A stretch of 64,000 nt of DNA from Pseudomonas sp. NFACC02. GTDB lineage: Bacteria > Pseudomonadota > Gammaproteobacteria > Pseudomonadales > Pseudomonadaceae. The position numbers were made by a program, and so were the translations under genes. The stretch spans positions 1 to 64,000 of the forward strand of contig NZ_FOEO01000027.1 of NCBI RefSeq assembly GCF_900110765.1, in the 5' to 3' direction. Below are positions 34,828 to 44,117 of this stretch, piece after piece; position 1 is the stretch's first letter; each line of letters opens with the position of its first letter. The notes beneath the pieces were generated by a model, which searched no databases, was not told where the DNA came from, and saw only the letters and a list, made by a program, of their open reading frames with translations.

Positions 34828-35541
34828 TTAGAGCGGTACGCCGAGACGGTGGGCAACTTCTTCGTAGGCCTCGATGACGTCGCCGAGGCCCTGACGGAAG
34901 CGGTCCTTGTCCATTTTCTTCTTGGTGTCCTTGTCCCACAGGCGGCAGCCGTCCGGGCTGAACTCGTCGCCCAGGACGATGGAGCCGTCGCTGAACACGC
35001 CGAACTCCAGCTTGAAGTCGACCAGCAGCAGGCCGGCGTCGTCGAACAGCTTGGTCAGCACGTCGTTGACCTTCAGGGACAGTTCCTTCATGCGCGCCAG
35101 TTGCTCGGCGGTGCCCCAGCCGAATGCCACGACGTGGGATTCGTTGATGAACGGGTCGCCCTTGGCGTCGTCCTTCAGGAACAGTTCGAAGGTGTAGGGG
35201 TTGAGCTTCATGCCTTCTTCGACGCCCAGACGCTTGACCAGGCTGCCTGCGGCGTAGTTACGCACGACGCATTCGACCGGGATCATGTCGAGCTTCTTGA
35301 CCAGCACTTCGTTGTCGGCCAGCAGTTTGTCGAACTGGGTCGGAATGCCGGCCGCTTCGAGTTTCTGCATGATGAAGGCGTTGAACTTGTTGTTCACCAT
35401 GCCTTTGCGGTCGAGCTGTTCGATGCGCTTGCCGTCGAACGCCGAGGTGTCGTTGCGAAACAGCAGGATCAAGCGGTCGGCGTCGTCGGTCTTGTAAACC
35501 GATTTGGCCTTGCCGCGGTAGAGTTCTTCACGTTTTTCCAT
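34828..35541 (-). CDS. purC: SAICAR synthetase
   Basis: A 236-residue phosphoribosylaminoimidazole-succinocarboxamide synthase of purine synthesis, joining CAIR and aspartate with ATP. The opening MEKREELYRGKAKSVY, the ECVVRNYAAGSLVKRLG block and LVDFKLEFG are typical. Start 35541 is used; an ATG six codons earlier lacks conservation. It is the last protein gene of a block dapA-bamC-MBL-purC, with 101 bases before it. Confidence 0.97.
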   Translation of the reverse strand: MEKREELYRGKAKSVYKTDDADRLILLFRNDTSAFDGKRIEQLDRKGMVNNKFNAFIMQKLEAAGIPTQFDKLLADNEVLVKKLDMIPVECVVRNYAAGSLVKRLGVEEGMKLNPYTFELFLKDDAKGDPFINESHVVAFGWGTAEQLARMKELSLKVNDVLTKLFDDAGLLLVDFKLEFGVFSDGSIVLGDEFSPDGCRLWDKDTKKKMDKDRFRQGLGDVIEAYEEVAHRLGVPL

Positions 35542-35642
35542 GATGGGCTCCGCTTGCAAAATGTTCGGGCGAGGCGCCCGGTAAAAAGGTTCCGGGCGAG
35601 TGGCCCGTTAACAACAATCGGGCTGTCGCCCCGTTTGGGACG

Positions 35643-36401
35643 CTAGGCGATTTCGCGCCAGTCGAGCCCTGAATCCTGGTCGGCCAATTGTAGCCAGTCC
35701 GGGTCGCACCCGAGGGTGTCGACGAAACATTGCCGGGCCAGATGCGGCAGGTTGTTCTTGCTGCTCAGGTGGGCCAGCACCAGGTGCTGCAAGCCTTCCC
35801 ACCCCAGCTCATTCACCAGACCTGCGGCCTGATGATTGTTCAAATGTCCGTATTGCCCGCCCACCCGCTGTTTCAGAAAGTAGGGATAAGCGCCTCGGGC
35901 CAGCAAATCACGGCAATGGTTGGACTCGATCATAAGGGCATCCAGGCCACGATAGCTGTCGAGCACCGACGGACAGTAAGACCCCAGGTCGGTCAGCAGA
36001 CCAAAGCGCTTGCGCCCATCATTGAAGACGAACTGCGTGGGCTCAAGTGCATCATGGGCTACGGACACCACATCGATGCCCAGACCACCAATCCGCACGC
36101 CCTGCCCGCCCACGAGCCTGATGCCCGCCTCGACCGGCTTGCGCATGCCACGCAAGGTCCCGTCGCTGAGATAGACCGGCACATCGTAGCGCCGAGACAG
36201 CAAACCCACGCCATGCACATGATCGGCATGTTCGTGGGTCACTAAAATGGCGCTCAGCTGATGGCCGCTGACGCCCAGCCTGTCCAGCCGACGCTCGGTT
36301 TCCCGCAGGGAGAAACCGCAGTCGATCAGCACGTACGTGTCGTTGCTCGCAACCAGCGTGCCATTGCCCCGGCTGCCGCTGCCCAGAACCGCGAAACGCA
36401 C
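35643..36401 (-). CDS. MBL-fold metallo-hydrolase (YycJ/WalJ-like)
   Basis: A 252-residue metallo-beta-lactamase-fold protein with the metal motif LVTHEHADHVHGVG near residue 60 and the early GSGSRGNGTLV segment common in YycJ-type hydrolases, some of which have nuclease or phosphodiesterase activity. The initiation codon is GTG at 36399-36401, directly after the TAA of bamC (TAAGTG), so translation is probably coupled by termination-reinitiation. Substrate is unknown. Confidence 0.88.
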   Translation of the reverse strand: MRFAVLGSGSRGNGTLVASNDTYVLIDCGFSLRETERRLDRLGVSGHQLSAILVTHEHADHVHGVGLLSRRYDVPVYLSDGTLRGMRKPVEAGIRLVGGQGVRIGGLGIDVVSVAHDALEPTQFVFNDGRKRFGLLTDLGSYCPSVLDSYRGLDALMIESNHCRDLLARGAYPYFLKQRVGGQYGHLNNHQAAGLVNELGWEGLQHLVLAHLSSKNNLPHLARQCFVDTLGCDPDWLQLADQDSGLDWREIA

Positions 36402-37517
36402 TTAACCGAGGTTGTCTTGAATGACGCTCAATACGCGACGGGCGACTTCCGGCGGCGCCACGGTATTGATGTTCTTCTCGACCGTGACCTGGACGTTGTC
36501 GCCCACCTTGCTCAGGCGAACCTGATAACGCTCGGCGCGTGCTTCTTTCTGTTCCTTGGTCTCTTCGCTGCCAAACATGCGTGCAAAGAAGCCTGGCTTG
36601 TTCTCCGGCTTGTCCGCTTTTTCCGCAAGGTTGATGTAGTACAGACCCAGGCTGCGGTTGATGTCTTCTACGCGCCAGTCACCCTGATTCAACGCACGGC
36701 CCACACTGGACCATGCACGGTCGAGGTCGGCACCCAGGTTCAGCACCGGGTTGCCGCTGCCGTCTTCGCTCAGCGCGACACGGCTTGGGGTATCGTAGTC
36801 ACGCGCCGCCAGCAGGGACACCGACCCACCCTTCTCGGCGGTGCGGGTCAGGCTGGCCAGCATGTCGTCGGTCAGGACCGAATCCAGGCCGACGTTGGTG
36901 CTGCGCGACGGGAAAGCAGGGTCTTCGCTGCTGCCGGCAGGACGCTGAACGCTGACCACGTAGACTTCACTGGTGTTGCGCTGCACGCCCGGCTCGATAC
37001 GCACGCGGACGCGAGTTTCAGTGTTGGCGGCGTCGCCAGCCGAGGCCATGCGCTTGGCGACGGACGCAGACAATTCGTCCATGCGCTGCCAGGTGGTGTT
37101 GAATTCACCGGTGGCCGGACGGTCTTCGGCGATGCGGAAACCGTTGTCTTCAAAATACTGGTGAGCCACTGGCCAGACTTCGGCCGGCGCGCGCTGGGCC
37201 AGAATCCAGCGATTGTCACCGCTCTTCTGCAGCGTGTAGTCGCTGGAGTCCTGAGCGGTGGACAACGGCTGCGGACGCGGCACGATGAACTCACCCTTCT
37301 GGGTGTCGTCGGCCACGTTGCGCGGGATCGGCAGCAGCGGGTCCAGGCGTTTGGTTTCCTGGACGCCTTCCGGCAACTGCATGGGAGGTTTCTGGGTCGC
37401 TTCCAGGTAATCGCTGCTGCGATCACGGAAATAACCATCCTGACCAAACAACCAGCTGCAACCGCTGGTGCTGGAGATAATCAAGGCTAGTGCGGAAAGT
37501 CCGGCCAGTCGCTTCAT
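36402..37517 (-). CDS. bamC: Outer membrane assembly lipoprotein BamC
   Basis: A 371-residue lipoprotein of the Bam complex that inserts beta-barrels into the outer membrane. A lipoprotein signal peptide ends STSGCSWLFG, with Cys as the lipidated residue. The unstructured DYLEATQKPPMQLPEG segment that contacts BamD follows, then two helix-grip domains. It lies 17 bases after dapA, a conserved dapA-bamC arrangement (NlpB in E. coli). The ATG at 37517 gives a proper signal peptide. Confidence 0.95.
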   Translation of the reverse strand: MKRLAGLSALALIISSTSGCSWLFGQDGYFRDRSSDYLEATQKPPMQLPEGVQETKRLDPLLPIPRNVADDTQKGEFIVPRPQPLSTAQDSSDYTLQKSGDNRWILAQRAPAEVWPVAHQYFEDNGFRIAEDRPATGEFNTTWQRMDELSASVAKRMASAGDAANTETRVRVRIEPGVQRNTSEVYVVSVQRPAGSSEDPAFPSRSTNVGLDSVLTDDMLASLTRTAEKGGSVSLLAARDYDTPSRVALSEDGSGNPVLNLGADLDRAWSSVGRALNQGDWRVEDINRSLGLYYINLAEKADKPENKPGFFARMFGSEETKEQKEARAERYQVRLSKVGDNVQVTVEKNINTVAPPEVARRVLSVIQDNLG

Positions 37518-37534
37518 TGCGTAGTGCTTCCTCA

Positions 37535-38413
37535 TTAAACCAATACACCGGACTGGCGCAATGCCTGACGCAGCGGCTCGTGGCAGGACTCGCTGAGCCA
37601 GGTGAGCGGCAGACGGATACCGTCCGGCATCAAACCCATCTCATGCAGGGCCCATTTCACGGGAATAGGGTTCGATTCGATGAACAGGGTCTTGTTCAGC
37701 GGCATCAGTTTTTCGTGGAGTGCGCGGGCAGTCACGGCGTCACCGGCCATGGCAGCCTTGCACAGGTCAGCCATGTCGCGTGGAGCGACGTTGGCGGTGA
37801 CCGAAATATTGCCTTTGCCGCCCAGCAGGATCAGCTCGACCGCCGTGGCGTCATCGCCGGAGTACACCAGGAAGTCGCTGCTGACGCCGGCCAGGATGTC
37901 CTTGGCGCGCTGCAGGTCACCGGTGGCTTCCTTGATGGCAATGATGTTCTTGACCTTGGACAGACGGATCACGGTCTCGGCCGACATGTCACAGGCGGTA
38001 CGGCCTGGCACGTTGTAGAGGATCTGCGGGATGTCCACGGCTTCGGCGATGTGCTTGAAGTGCTGGTACAGGCCTTCCTGGGTCGGCTTGTTGTAGTACG
38101 GGGTCACCAGCAGGCAGGCATCGGCGCCGGCGTTCTTGGCATTGGTGGTCAGTTCGACCGCCTCGCGGGTGGAGTTGGCGCCCGTGCCGGCAATCACCGG
38201 GATGCGGCCAGCGACCTGCTGGACAACGCGGCGAATGACTTCAATGTGTTCGTTGACGTCAAGCGTCGCAGACTCACCTGTCGTGCCGACGGCAACAATG
38301 GCGTTGGTGCCCTCTTGCAGGTGAAAGTCCACCAGTTTGCTCAGGCTGTCCCAGTCGAGACGACCCTGTGCATCCATAGGTGTGACCAGTGCCACCATAC
38401 TGCCCGCAATCAT
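37535..38413 (-). CDS. dapA: 4-hydroxy-tetrahydrodipicolinate synthase
   Basis: A 292-residue class I aldolase of lysine and diaminopimelate synthesis, condensing pyruvate with aspartate semialdehyde. The Schiff-base lysine is in NIIAIKEATGD, the catalytic Tyr in TPYYNKPTQEGLYQHF, and AVGTTGESATL binds pyruvate. The start at 38413 (MIAGSMVALVTPM) is fixed by conservation; 20 upstream in-frame codons are discarded. It is the first gene of the dapA-bamC block and divergent from the gcvR-like gene. Confidence 0.97.
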   Translation of the reverse strand: MIAGSMVALVTPMDAQGRLDWDSLSKLVDFHLQEGTNAIVAVGTTGESATLDVNEHIEVIRRVVQQVAGRIPVIAGTGANSTREAVELTTNAKNAGADACLLVTPYYNKPTQEGLYQHFKHIAEAVDIPQILYNVPGRTACDMSAETVIRLSKVKNIIAIKEATGDLQRAKDILAGVSSDFLVYSGDDATAVELILLGGKGNISVTANVAPRDMADLCKAAMAGDAVTARALHEKLMPLNKTLFIESNPIPVKWALHEMGLMPDGIRLPLTWLSESCHEPLRQALRQSGVLV

Positions 38414-38726
38414 GCAAACCGCTCCTGCCGGAAAAAGAGAGCGGTAATGGTACTGGCGCCATGATCCTTGCACAAGGCGAGCATTCCCCTGAGCGACGGT
38501 TTTCGCTACCCTTCGGTCTTTGATCGGTACTGGTCATCTGCGCAGCTCGTTCGACTGTCCGCTTTCATTGTCGCAAACCCCGCTCCAGCGTCGCTGTCAC
38601 CCGGGCTGACCGGTTCATCCCGGACGCACACGGCAGAGGTCCGGGTCGACGTTGCGAGGCTGGCGTTCATCGAATCCGCCGCACAAGCCAACAATGTACC
38701 GACCGCTCATCGCTTAGGAATGCTGC

Positions 38727-39290
38727 ATGTCGTCCATCCCCACAGTTCGCGAACAATTCCTTGTCATCAGTGCCCTTGGCGCCAACCCAATGGAGCTGAC
38801 CAACGTCCTGTGCCGCGCCAGTCATGAAAACCGTTGCTCGGTGGTCAGCTCGCGCCTCACTCGCCACGGCGAATGCAGCGCGTTGATCCTGCAGGTTACC
38901 GGTAGCTGGGACGCCTTGGCGCGCCTGGAAACCGGGTTGCCCAACCTGTCGAAAAAACACGCGTTCACCGTCAACGTCGTGCGCAGTGCGTCGCTGGAAA
39001 GCCGTCCAGAGGCGCTGCCGTATGTGGCCTACGTCAGCTCGGCGTATCGCCCGGACATCATCAATGAACTCTGCCAGTTCTTCATCGACCATCACGTCGA
39101 GCTGGAAAACCTGATCTGTGACACCTATCAGGCGCCACAGACCGGCGGCACGATGCTCAACGCGACGTTCACCGTGACGTTGCCTGCCGGCACCCAGATC
39201 AGCTGGCTACGCGACCAGTTCCTGGACTTCGCCGACGCACTCAATCTCGACGCGCTGATCGAACCCTGGCGCCCGCAAGCCCCTATGTAA
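38727..39290 (+). CDS. GcvR-like ACT-domain regulatory protein
   Basis: A 187-residue protein with two ACT domains, one opening QFLVISALGANPMELTNVLC and the second YVAYVSSAYRPDIINELCQFF. In E. coli, GcvR binds GcvA and glycine to repress the glycine cleavage system. The arrangement next to bcp and dapA is conserved in pseudomonads. Whether it truly acts on a GcvA homologue here is unproven. bcp starts ten bases downstream, so they form an operon. Confidence 0.85.
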   Translation: MSSIPTVREQFLVISALGANPMELTNVLCRASHENRCSVVSSRLTRHGECSALILQVTGSWDALARLETGLPNLSKKHAFTVNVVRSASLESRPEALPYVAYVSSAYRPDIINELCQFFIDHHVELENLICDTYQAPQTGGTMLNATFTVTLPAGTQISWLRDQFLDFADALNLDALIEPWRPQAPM

Positions 39291-39300
39291 GGAATCCCCG

Positions 39301-39774
39301 ATGGCAGTAGAACTGGACAAACCCGTTGCCGACTTTCAGGTACAGGCCACCAGCGATCAGGCTGTAAGTCTGTCCGCGTTGAAGGGTCAGCAAGTGGTGA
39401 TTTATTTCTACCCGAAAGACAGCACGCCTGGCTGCACCACCGAGGGCCAGGGCTTCCGCGATTCGTACGCCGACTTCAAGGCGGCCAACACCGTGGTGTT
39501 TGGCGTGTCACGCGACAGCCTGAAATCTCACGAGAACTTCAAGGCCAAACAGGAATTCCCGTTCGAGCTGATTTCGGACAAGGACGAATCGCTCTGCCAG
39601 TTGTTCGACGTGATCAAGCTGAAAAAGCTGTACGGCAAGGAATACCTGGGCGTCGATCGCAGCACCTTCCTGATCGACAAAGACGGTGTGTTGCGCAAGG
39701 AATGGCGTGGCGTGAAGGTCCCGGGGCATGTGGCCGCGGTTCTGGAACAGGCTCAGGCGCTCAATAACGCCTGA
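39301..39774 (+). CDS. bcp: Bcp-type peroxiredoxin
   Basis: A 157-residue thiol peroxidase. The peroxidatic Cys is in DSTPGCTTEGQGFRD. The resolving cysteine that E. coli Bcp has five residues later is absent, and the only other Cys lies in ESLCQLFDV, so the enzyme is atypical for that subclass or uses another thiol. The opening KPVADFQVQATSDQ and FYPKDSTPG are normal. AAGGAATCCCCG precedes the ATG. It reduces hydrogen and organic peroxides in the cytoplasm and is co-transcribed with the gcvR-like gene. Confidence 0.93.
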   Translation: MAVELDKPVADFQVQATSDQAVSLSALKGQQVVIYFYPKDSTPGCTTEGQGFRDSYADFKAANTVVFGVSRDSLKSHENFKAKQEFPFELISDKDESLCQLFDVIKLKKLYGKEYLGVDRSTFLIDKDGVLRKEWRGVKVPGHVAAVLEQAQALNNA

Positions 39775-39785
39775 GTTGTCCTTCT

Positions 39786-39870
39786 GTAGGAGCGCGCTTG
39801 CCCGCGAAAGGATGTAACAGGCGCCAGAGAATCTGTCCACTGACCCATTCGCGGGCAAGCGCGCTCCTAC
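39786..39870. repeat. Short REP cassette
   Basis: Inverted GTAGGAGCGCGCTTGCCCGC arms, exact copies, enclose about 45 bases in the convergent gap between bcp and the perM-like gene. Confidence 0.92.
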
Positions 39871-39893
39871 AAAAGCATGCTACGTAGCACCCT

Positions 39894-40964
39894 CTATAAC
39901 AGCGGCGCCACCGTCGGCTCATGACGCGGCCAGGCATCCAGCACGGCCTTGAACAGGGTCGCCAGCGGGATCGCGAAGAAGATCCCCCAGAATCCCCACA
40001 ACCCGCCAAACAGCAGCACCGCGCAAATGATCGCGACCGGGTGCAGGCTCACCGTCTGGGAGAACAGCAGCGGCACCAGCACGTTACCGTCCAGCGTCTG
40101 GATAATGCCGTAGACCGCCATCAGGTAGATGAACTGGTCGCTCCAACCCCACTGGAACAGCGCAATAAACGCCACCGGCACCGTCACCACCACCGCGCCC
40201 ACGTAGGGCACGACGACCGAAATCCCCACCAGCATCGCCAACAACGCCGAGTAATTGAGACCCATCGTCACGAAGGCGATGTAGGTCACCGCGCCGCAAA
40301 TGAAAATCTCGATGACCTTTCCACGAATATAGTTCGCGATCTGCCGGTTCATTTCCTCTGCAACGCGTGTAATCAACGTACGCTCACGCGGCAGGTAACC
40401 CCTGAACCAGCGACCAATCATCCGACGGTCCTTGAGGAAGAAGAACACCAGAATGGGCACCAGCACCAGGTAGATCATCATGTTGACCAGCAGCGGCAGG
40501 CTGGAAAGCGAAAACGTGAGTGCCCACTGACCGAACTTGCCGATCTCGCCACGGGCAACTTCGATCGCCTGCAACACCTGCTCGTCGGACACCAGATGCG
40601 GATAACGTTCGGGCAGCAGCAACAGCAGCGACTGCCATTTGGCGAGCATCCCTGGCAGTTCGTTGAACAGCGTAATCAACTGGTGCCACAGCAACGGCAC
40701 GAGCACCAGCAAAAACACCGCCAGCGCGCCCATGAACAAGGCGAACACCAGCCCGACCGCGCCCCCTTCAGGCACGTGCAAACGCTCAAGCTGCACCACC
40801 ATGCCCTGCATCAGGAACGCCAGTACCAGGCCCGCCAGCACAGGCGCCAGCATGCCGCCCAAGGTCAGCACAATCGTGAACGCCAACACCAGCAGCACCG
40901 CCAGCACCACGGCCTCTTCATCCGAGAAATAGCGTTGCATCCAGTCGCGAAGCACTTTGAACAT
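39894..40964 (-). CDS. AI-2E family transporter (PerM-like)
   Basis: A 356-residue polytopic membrane protein with about eight helices and the C-terminal family segment GIIQTLDGNVLVPLLFSQTVSLHP. The loop RDRRMIGRWFRGYLPRERTLI-like stretch between helices 3 and 4 is also conserved. Transport substrates of this group are diverse (autoinducer-2, sodium or others), so none is assigned. Start 40964 is chosen because 64 upstream in-frame codons cover the TusA-like gene region. The gene is 46 bases after the TusA-like gene, probably one operon. Confidence 0.88.
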   Translation of the reverse strand: MFKVLRDWMQRYFSDEEAVVLAVLLVLAFTIVLTLGGMLAPVLAGLVLAFLMQGMVVQLERLHVPEGGAVGLVFALFMGALAVFLLVLVPLLWHQLITLFNELPGMLAKWQSLLLLLPERYPHLVSDEQVLQAIEVARGEIGKFGQWALTFSLSSLPLLVNMMIYLVLVPILVFFFLKDRRMIGRWFRGYLPRERTLITRVAEEMNRQIANYIRGKVIEIFICGAVTYIAFVTMGLNYSALLAMLVGISVVVPYVGAVVVTVPVAFIALFQWGWSDQFIYLMAVYGIIQTLDGNVLVPLLFSQTVSLHPVAIICAVLLFGGLWGFWGIFFAIPLATLFKAVLDAWPRHEPTVAPLL

Positions 40965-41010
40965 CAATGAACCTTTGGGCCAAGGGGTAGAAGGCGAAGC
41001 GTTGAACACT

Positions 41011-41262
41011 TCAGGCTTTGCGCAGCCAGTACCGGTAAATGCCGTCAGCGGCGTCTTCATGCAACAGCGCATGGCCGGCCAGCTTGGCGAAGGTGCGGAA
41101 GTCACGCTGGGATCCCGCATCGGTGGCCGTGACTTTGAGCACTGCTCCGCTGGCAAGACGGTTGAGCGCCATCTTGGCCTTCAGCAGCGGCAGGGGACAA
41201 TTCAGACCACTGGCATCCAGCTCCGCATCGCACGTCGCAGGGCACCCTACAGCGTCAGACAT
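41011..41262 (-). CDS. TusA-like sulfurtransferase
   Basis: An 83-residue protein with the TusA signature DASGLNCPLPLLKAK, where the Cys of CPLP carries persulfide sulfur. The related P. aeruginosa PA1006 has been linked to molybdenum cofactor handling and nitrate respiration. CCTGGAGAG precedes the ATG at 41262. It is divergent from bepA with 150 bases between. A much longer frame (to 42126) runs through bepA antisense and is not used. Confidence 0.9.
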   Translation of the reverse strand: MSDAVGCPATCDAELDASGLNCPLPLLKAKMALNRLASGAVLKVTATDAGSQRDFRTFAKLAGHALLHEDAADGIYRYWLRKA

Positions 41263-41412
41263 CGTTTCTCTCCAGGTAGACACATCCAATTCCAAGGAAA
41301 CACTAAACAAAGCGAAGAAGAACCTTCTTACAGGCGTGCAAGAATACCCCACTCTGGTCAGCAAGCCATTGAGCCAGCTACAGTAACGACTTTCTGCCTC
41401 AGAGTTTCGTGC

Positions 41413-42846
41413 ATGAATTTTCTGCGCCCCACACTGCTGACGCTCGCCTGCCTGATGGCAAACCCGGTTTTCGCGGACGATCTGCCATCGCTTGGCGATG
41501 CCAGCTCCTCCATTGTTTCGCCTCAACAGGAGCATGACCTGGGCCGGGCCTGGCTCGGACTGCTGCGCTCGCAGGTGGCTCAGCTTTCCGACCCGCAACT
41601 CAAAGATTTCGTCGAGACCACGGTTTACCGCCTCGCCGAAACCAGTCAGGTGCAAGACCGCCGCCTTGAATTCATCCTGATCAACACGCCGGAGATCAAC
41701 GCCTTCGCGGCGCCCGGCGGGATCATCGGGGTCAACGGCGGCCTTTTCCTGCACGCTCAAACCGAGGGCGAATTTGCTGCGGTACTCGCACACGAACTGG
41801 CTCACTTGTCGCAACGTCACTTTGCCCGAGGCGTTCAGGCGCAACAACGCATGCAGGTGCCTGTGATGGCGGCGATGCTCGCCGGCATTGTCATGGCTGC
41901 CGCCGGTGCCGGTGATGCCGGTATCGCCGCCATTGCCGGCACTCAGGCCGCAGCGATTCAGGAACAGGCCCGCTTCTCTCGCCAGAACGAAGCGGAGGCC
42001 GACCGCATCGGCATCCTCAATCTGGAAAAAGCCGGTTACGACCCGCGCAACATGCCCAACATGTTCGAACAACTCGCCCGGCAGTATCGCTACGACGCCA
42101 AGCCGCCCGAATTCCTCATGAGCCACCCGGTCACGGAGTCACGTATCGCGGACACTCGTAACCGCGCCGAGCAGGCCAAACCGGGCGGCAAGGAAGACAG
42201 CCTCGCGTATCAACTGATGCGGTCGCGGGTCGTGCTGATCTACGAAGAAACACCGGGCATGGCCGCCAAGCGCTTCCGCGCGCAACTGGCCGAGAACCCG
42301 AAAAACGATGCTGCCCGCTATGGCCTGGCCCTGGCGCAAACCAAAGCGGGCCAGTTGAACGAAGCCCGCGAAACGCTCAAGCCGCTGCTGGATAAATCCC
42401 CGGACAACATCACGTACAACCTCGCAGCGGTGAATCTGGACATTGCCAACAACCGCTTGCCTGACGCTCAGCAGCGGGTCGACCGGATGTTGAACCTCTA
42501 CCCGGACGACTATCCGCTCAATCAGGCCAAGGTCGACGTTCTGCTGAAACAGTCCAAGGCACCTGAAGCGCTGAAATCGCTGGAAACACTGCTTAAAAGC
42601 CGCCCGGATGACCCGGACATCTGGAGCCAGGTGGCCGACGCGCGTGGCCTCTCGGGCAACACCATCGGCCTGCATCAGGCGCGCGCGGAATATTTCGCAT
42701 TGATGGGGGATTTCAAGCAGGCCATTCAACAACTCGAGTTCGCCAAGCGGCGCGCGAACAATAACTTCCAGCTGGCTTCGCGGATCGACGCACGGCAGCA
42801 GGAAATCATCGCTCAGGAGCGGGCGGTGAAAGAGATGATGAATTGA
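41413..42846 (+). CDS. bepA: Periplasmic M48 metalloprotease BepA
   Basis: A 477-residue periplasmic zinc protease/chaperone that acts on outer-membrane assembly intermediates such as LptD. A signal peptide (LLTLACLMANPVFADD) is followed by the M48 domain with HExxH as LAHELAHLSQRH, the acidic ligand in RQNEAEADRIG, and C-terminal TPR repeats (roughly residues 290-470). Start 41413 puts the signal peptide at the N-terminus; an in-frame upstream extension across the tusA-like gene is rejected. Convergent with nadA. Confidence 0.94.
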   Translation: MNFLRPTLLTLACLMANPVFADDLPSLGDASSSIVSPQQEHDLGRAWLGLLRSQVAQLSDPQLKDFVETTVYRLAETSQVQDRRLEFILINTPEINAFAAPGGIIGVNGGLFLHAQTEGEFAAVLAHELAHLSQRHFARGVQAQQRMQVPVMAAMLAGIVMAAAGAGDAGIAAIAGTQAAAIQEQARFSRQNEAEADRIGILNLEKAGYDPRNMPNMFEQLARQYRYDAKPPEFLMSHPVTESRIADTRNRAEQAKPGGKEDSLAYQLMRSRVVLIYEETPGMAAKRFRAQLAENPKNDAARYGLALAQTKAGQLNEARETLKPLLDKSPDNITYNLAAVNLDIANNRLPDAQQRVDRMLNLYPDDYPLNQAKVDVLLKQSKAPEALKSLETLLKSRPDDPDIWSQVADARGLSGNTIGLHQARAEYFALMGDFKQAIQQLEFAKRRANNNFQLASRIDARQQEIIAQERAVKEMMN

Positions 42847-42859
42847 TCAAATGCCGAAT

Positions 42860-42945
42860 GTAAGGGCGCGCTTGCCCGCGACTGCAGAATGCCTGAACCG
42901 TAGCGGCGGCTGACACTCTGCTATCGCGGGCAAGCGCGCTCCTAC
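42860..42945. repeat. Short REP cassette with a decayed left arm
   Basis: The left arm has drifted at its tip (GTAAGGGCGCGCTTGCCCGC); the right arm ends GCGGGCAAGCGCGCTCCTAC. It lies between convergent bepA and nadA, ten bases past the nadA stop. Confidence 0.88.
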
Positions 42946-42954
42946 GAGTGTTGA

Positions 42955-44013
42955 CTAGGCGTTACCTGAAAGCCTCAAGCGGGCCGCCTGCGTGAAGTCC
43001 AGCATCCGCTGCAGCGGTCGAACGGCGTGCGGGATGATCGCCGGATCGACGAAAATCTCGTTCGTCCCTTCACGCAAACACTGCAGGGTGCGCGCCAGCG
43101 TGTTCATGGCCATCCACGGGCAGTGCGCGCAACTGCGGCAGGCCGCACCGTTACCGGCGGTGGGGGCTTCGATGAAAATCTTGTCGGGGCACAGCTGCTG
43201 CATCTTGTAGAAGATGCCCCGGTCGGTGGCGACGATAAACGTTTTGTTTGGCAGCGTCTGTGCCGCCTTGATCAACTGACTGGTCGAGCCTACTGCGTCG
43301 GCCAGGTCGATCACCGACTCCGGCGACTCCGGGTGGACCAGGATCGCAGCGTCCGGGTACAACGCCTTCATGTCTTCGAGCTGGCGTGACTTGAACTCTT
43401 CGTGAACGATGCAGGCACCGTCCCACAACAGCATGTCGGCACCGGTTTCCCGCTGGATATAGCGCCCCAGGTGCTTGTCCGGCGCCCAGATGATTTTCTC
43501 GCCGTTGTCCATCAGACTCTCGACGATTTCCAGCGCGCAACTGGAGGTCACCACCCAGTCAGCACGGGCCTTCACGGCAGCCGAGGTGTTCGCGTAAACG
43601 ACCACGGTACGCTCGGGATGGTGGTCGCAAAACGCGGTGAACTCGTCGACACCGCAACCCAGGTCCAGCGAGCAGGTTGCCTCCAGGGTCGGCATGAGAA
43701 TGCGTTTTTCAGGCGTCAGTATCTTTGCGGTCTCGCCCATGAAACGCACCCCGGCCACCAACACGGTCTTCGCCGGGTGGTTCTTGCCGAAGCGTGCCAT
43801 CTCGAGGGAATCCGACACACAACCGCCGGTTTCTTCCGCCAGGGCCTGGATAACCGGATCGCAGTAATAGTGGGCGACGAGTACGGCGTCCTGAGCCTTC
43901 AGCTCGGCGGCGATCAGGCGGCGGTACTCGGCTTCCTCTTCCGGGGTCAGCGGCTTGGGCTGCTTGGCGTCTAGGTGCGCCTGCACCAGAAGGCGTTCGG
44001 AAATCTGTGTCAT
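42955..44013 (-). CDS. nadA: Quinolinate synthase A
   Basis: A 352-residue [4Fe-4S] enzyme that condenses iminoaspartate with dihydroxyacetone phosphate to make quinolinate, the NAD precursor. Cluster cysteines are visible in LDLGCGVDEF, VTSSCALEI and the C-terminal CRSCAHCPWM (CxxCxxC), and VAHYYCDPVIQALAEETGG near residue 45 is the family opening. Start 44013 (MTQISERLL) is used. It is monocistronic, at the edge of the conserved block that in PAO1 abuts the pqs cluster. Confidence 0.96.
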   Translation of the reverse strand: MTQISERLLVQAHLDAKQPKPLTPEEEAEYRRLIAAELKAQDAVLVAHYYCDPVIQALAEETGGCVSDSLEMARFGKNHPAKTVLVAGVRFMGETAKILTPEKRILMPTLEATCSLDLGCGVDEFTAFCDHHPERTVVVYANTSAAVKARADWVVTSSCALEIVESLMDNGEKIIWAPDKHLGRYIQRETGADMLLWDGACIVHEEFKSRQLEDMKALYPDAAILVHPESPESVIDLADAVGSTSQLIKAAQTLPNKTFIVATDRGIFYKMQQLCPDKIFIEAPTAGNGAACRSCAHCPWMAMNTLARTLQCLREGTNEIFVDPAIIPHAVRPLQRMLDFTQAARLRLSGNA

Positions 44014-44076
44014 GTTCGCAGGACCTGAATGCGCGTAAGCGCGAACGTCGAGTTTACACCTGAACAACAGGCAACA

Positions 44077-44117
44077 AATAAAGCGGGGAAACCCTCACGG
44101 TGATGAAGTTTCCCGCC
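44077..44117 (-). terminator. Probable terminator downstream of the O-methyltransferase gene
   Basis: GCGGGGAAAC (44083-44092) and GTTTCCCGC (44108-44116) pair with one bulge. On the minus strand the hairpin is followed by TTTATTTG. It lies between the methyltransferase stop and nadA; no gene is seen in the rest of that 257-base gap. Confidence 0.6.

Noticed and set aside
39301..39774. Loss of function in bcp because a resolving cysteine is missing
   Set aside because: The peroxidatic site is intact and some Bcp proteins lack the second cysteine, so this is a subclass difference rather than damage.
40957..41412. In-frame extension of bepA across the TusA-like gene
   Set aside because: The signal peptide at 41413 must be N-terminal, and the extension is antisense to a small gene with a clear CPLP motif.
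320..42945. Regularly repeated GTAGGAGCG sequences as a CRISPR array
   Set aside because: The copies are kilobases apart, occur as inverted pairs and have no cas genes nearby; they are REP elements.
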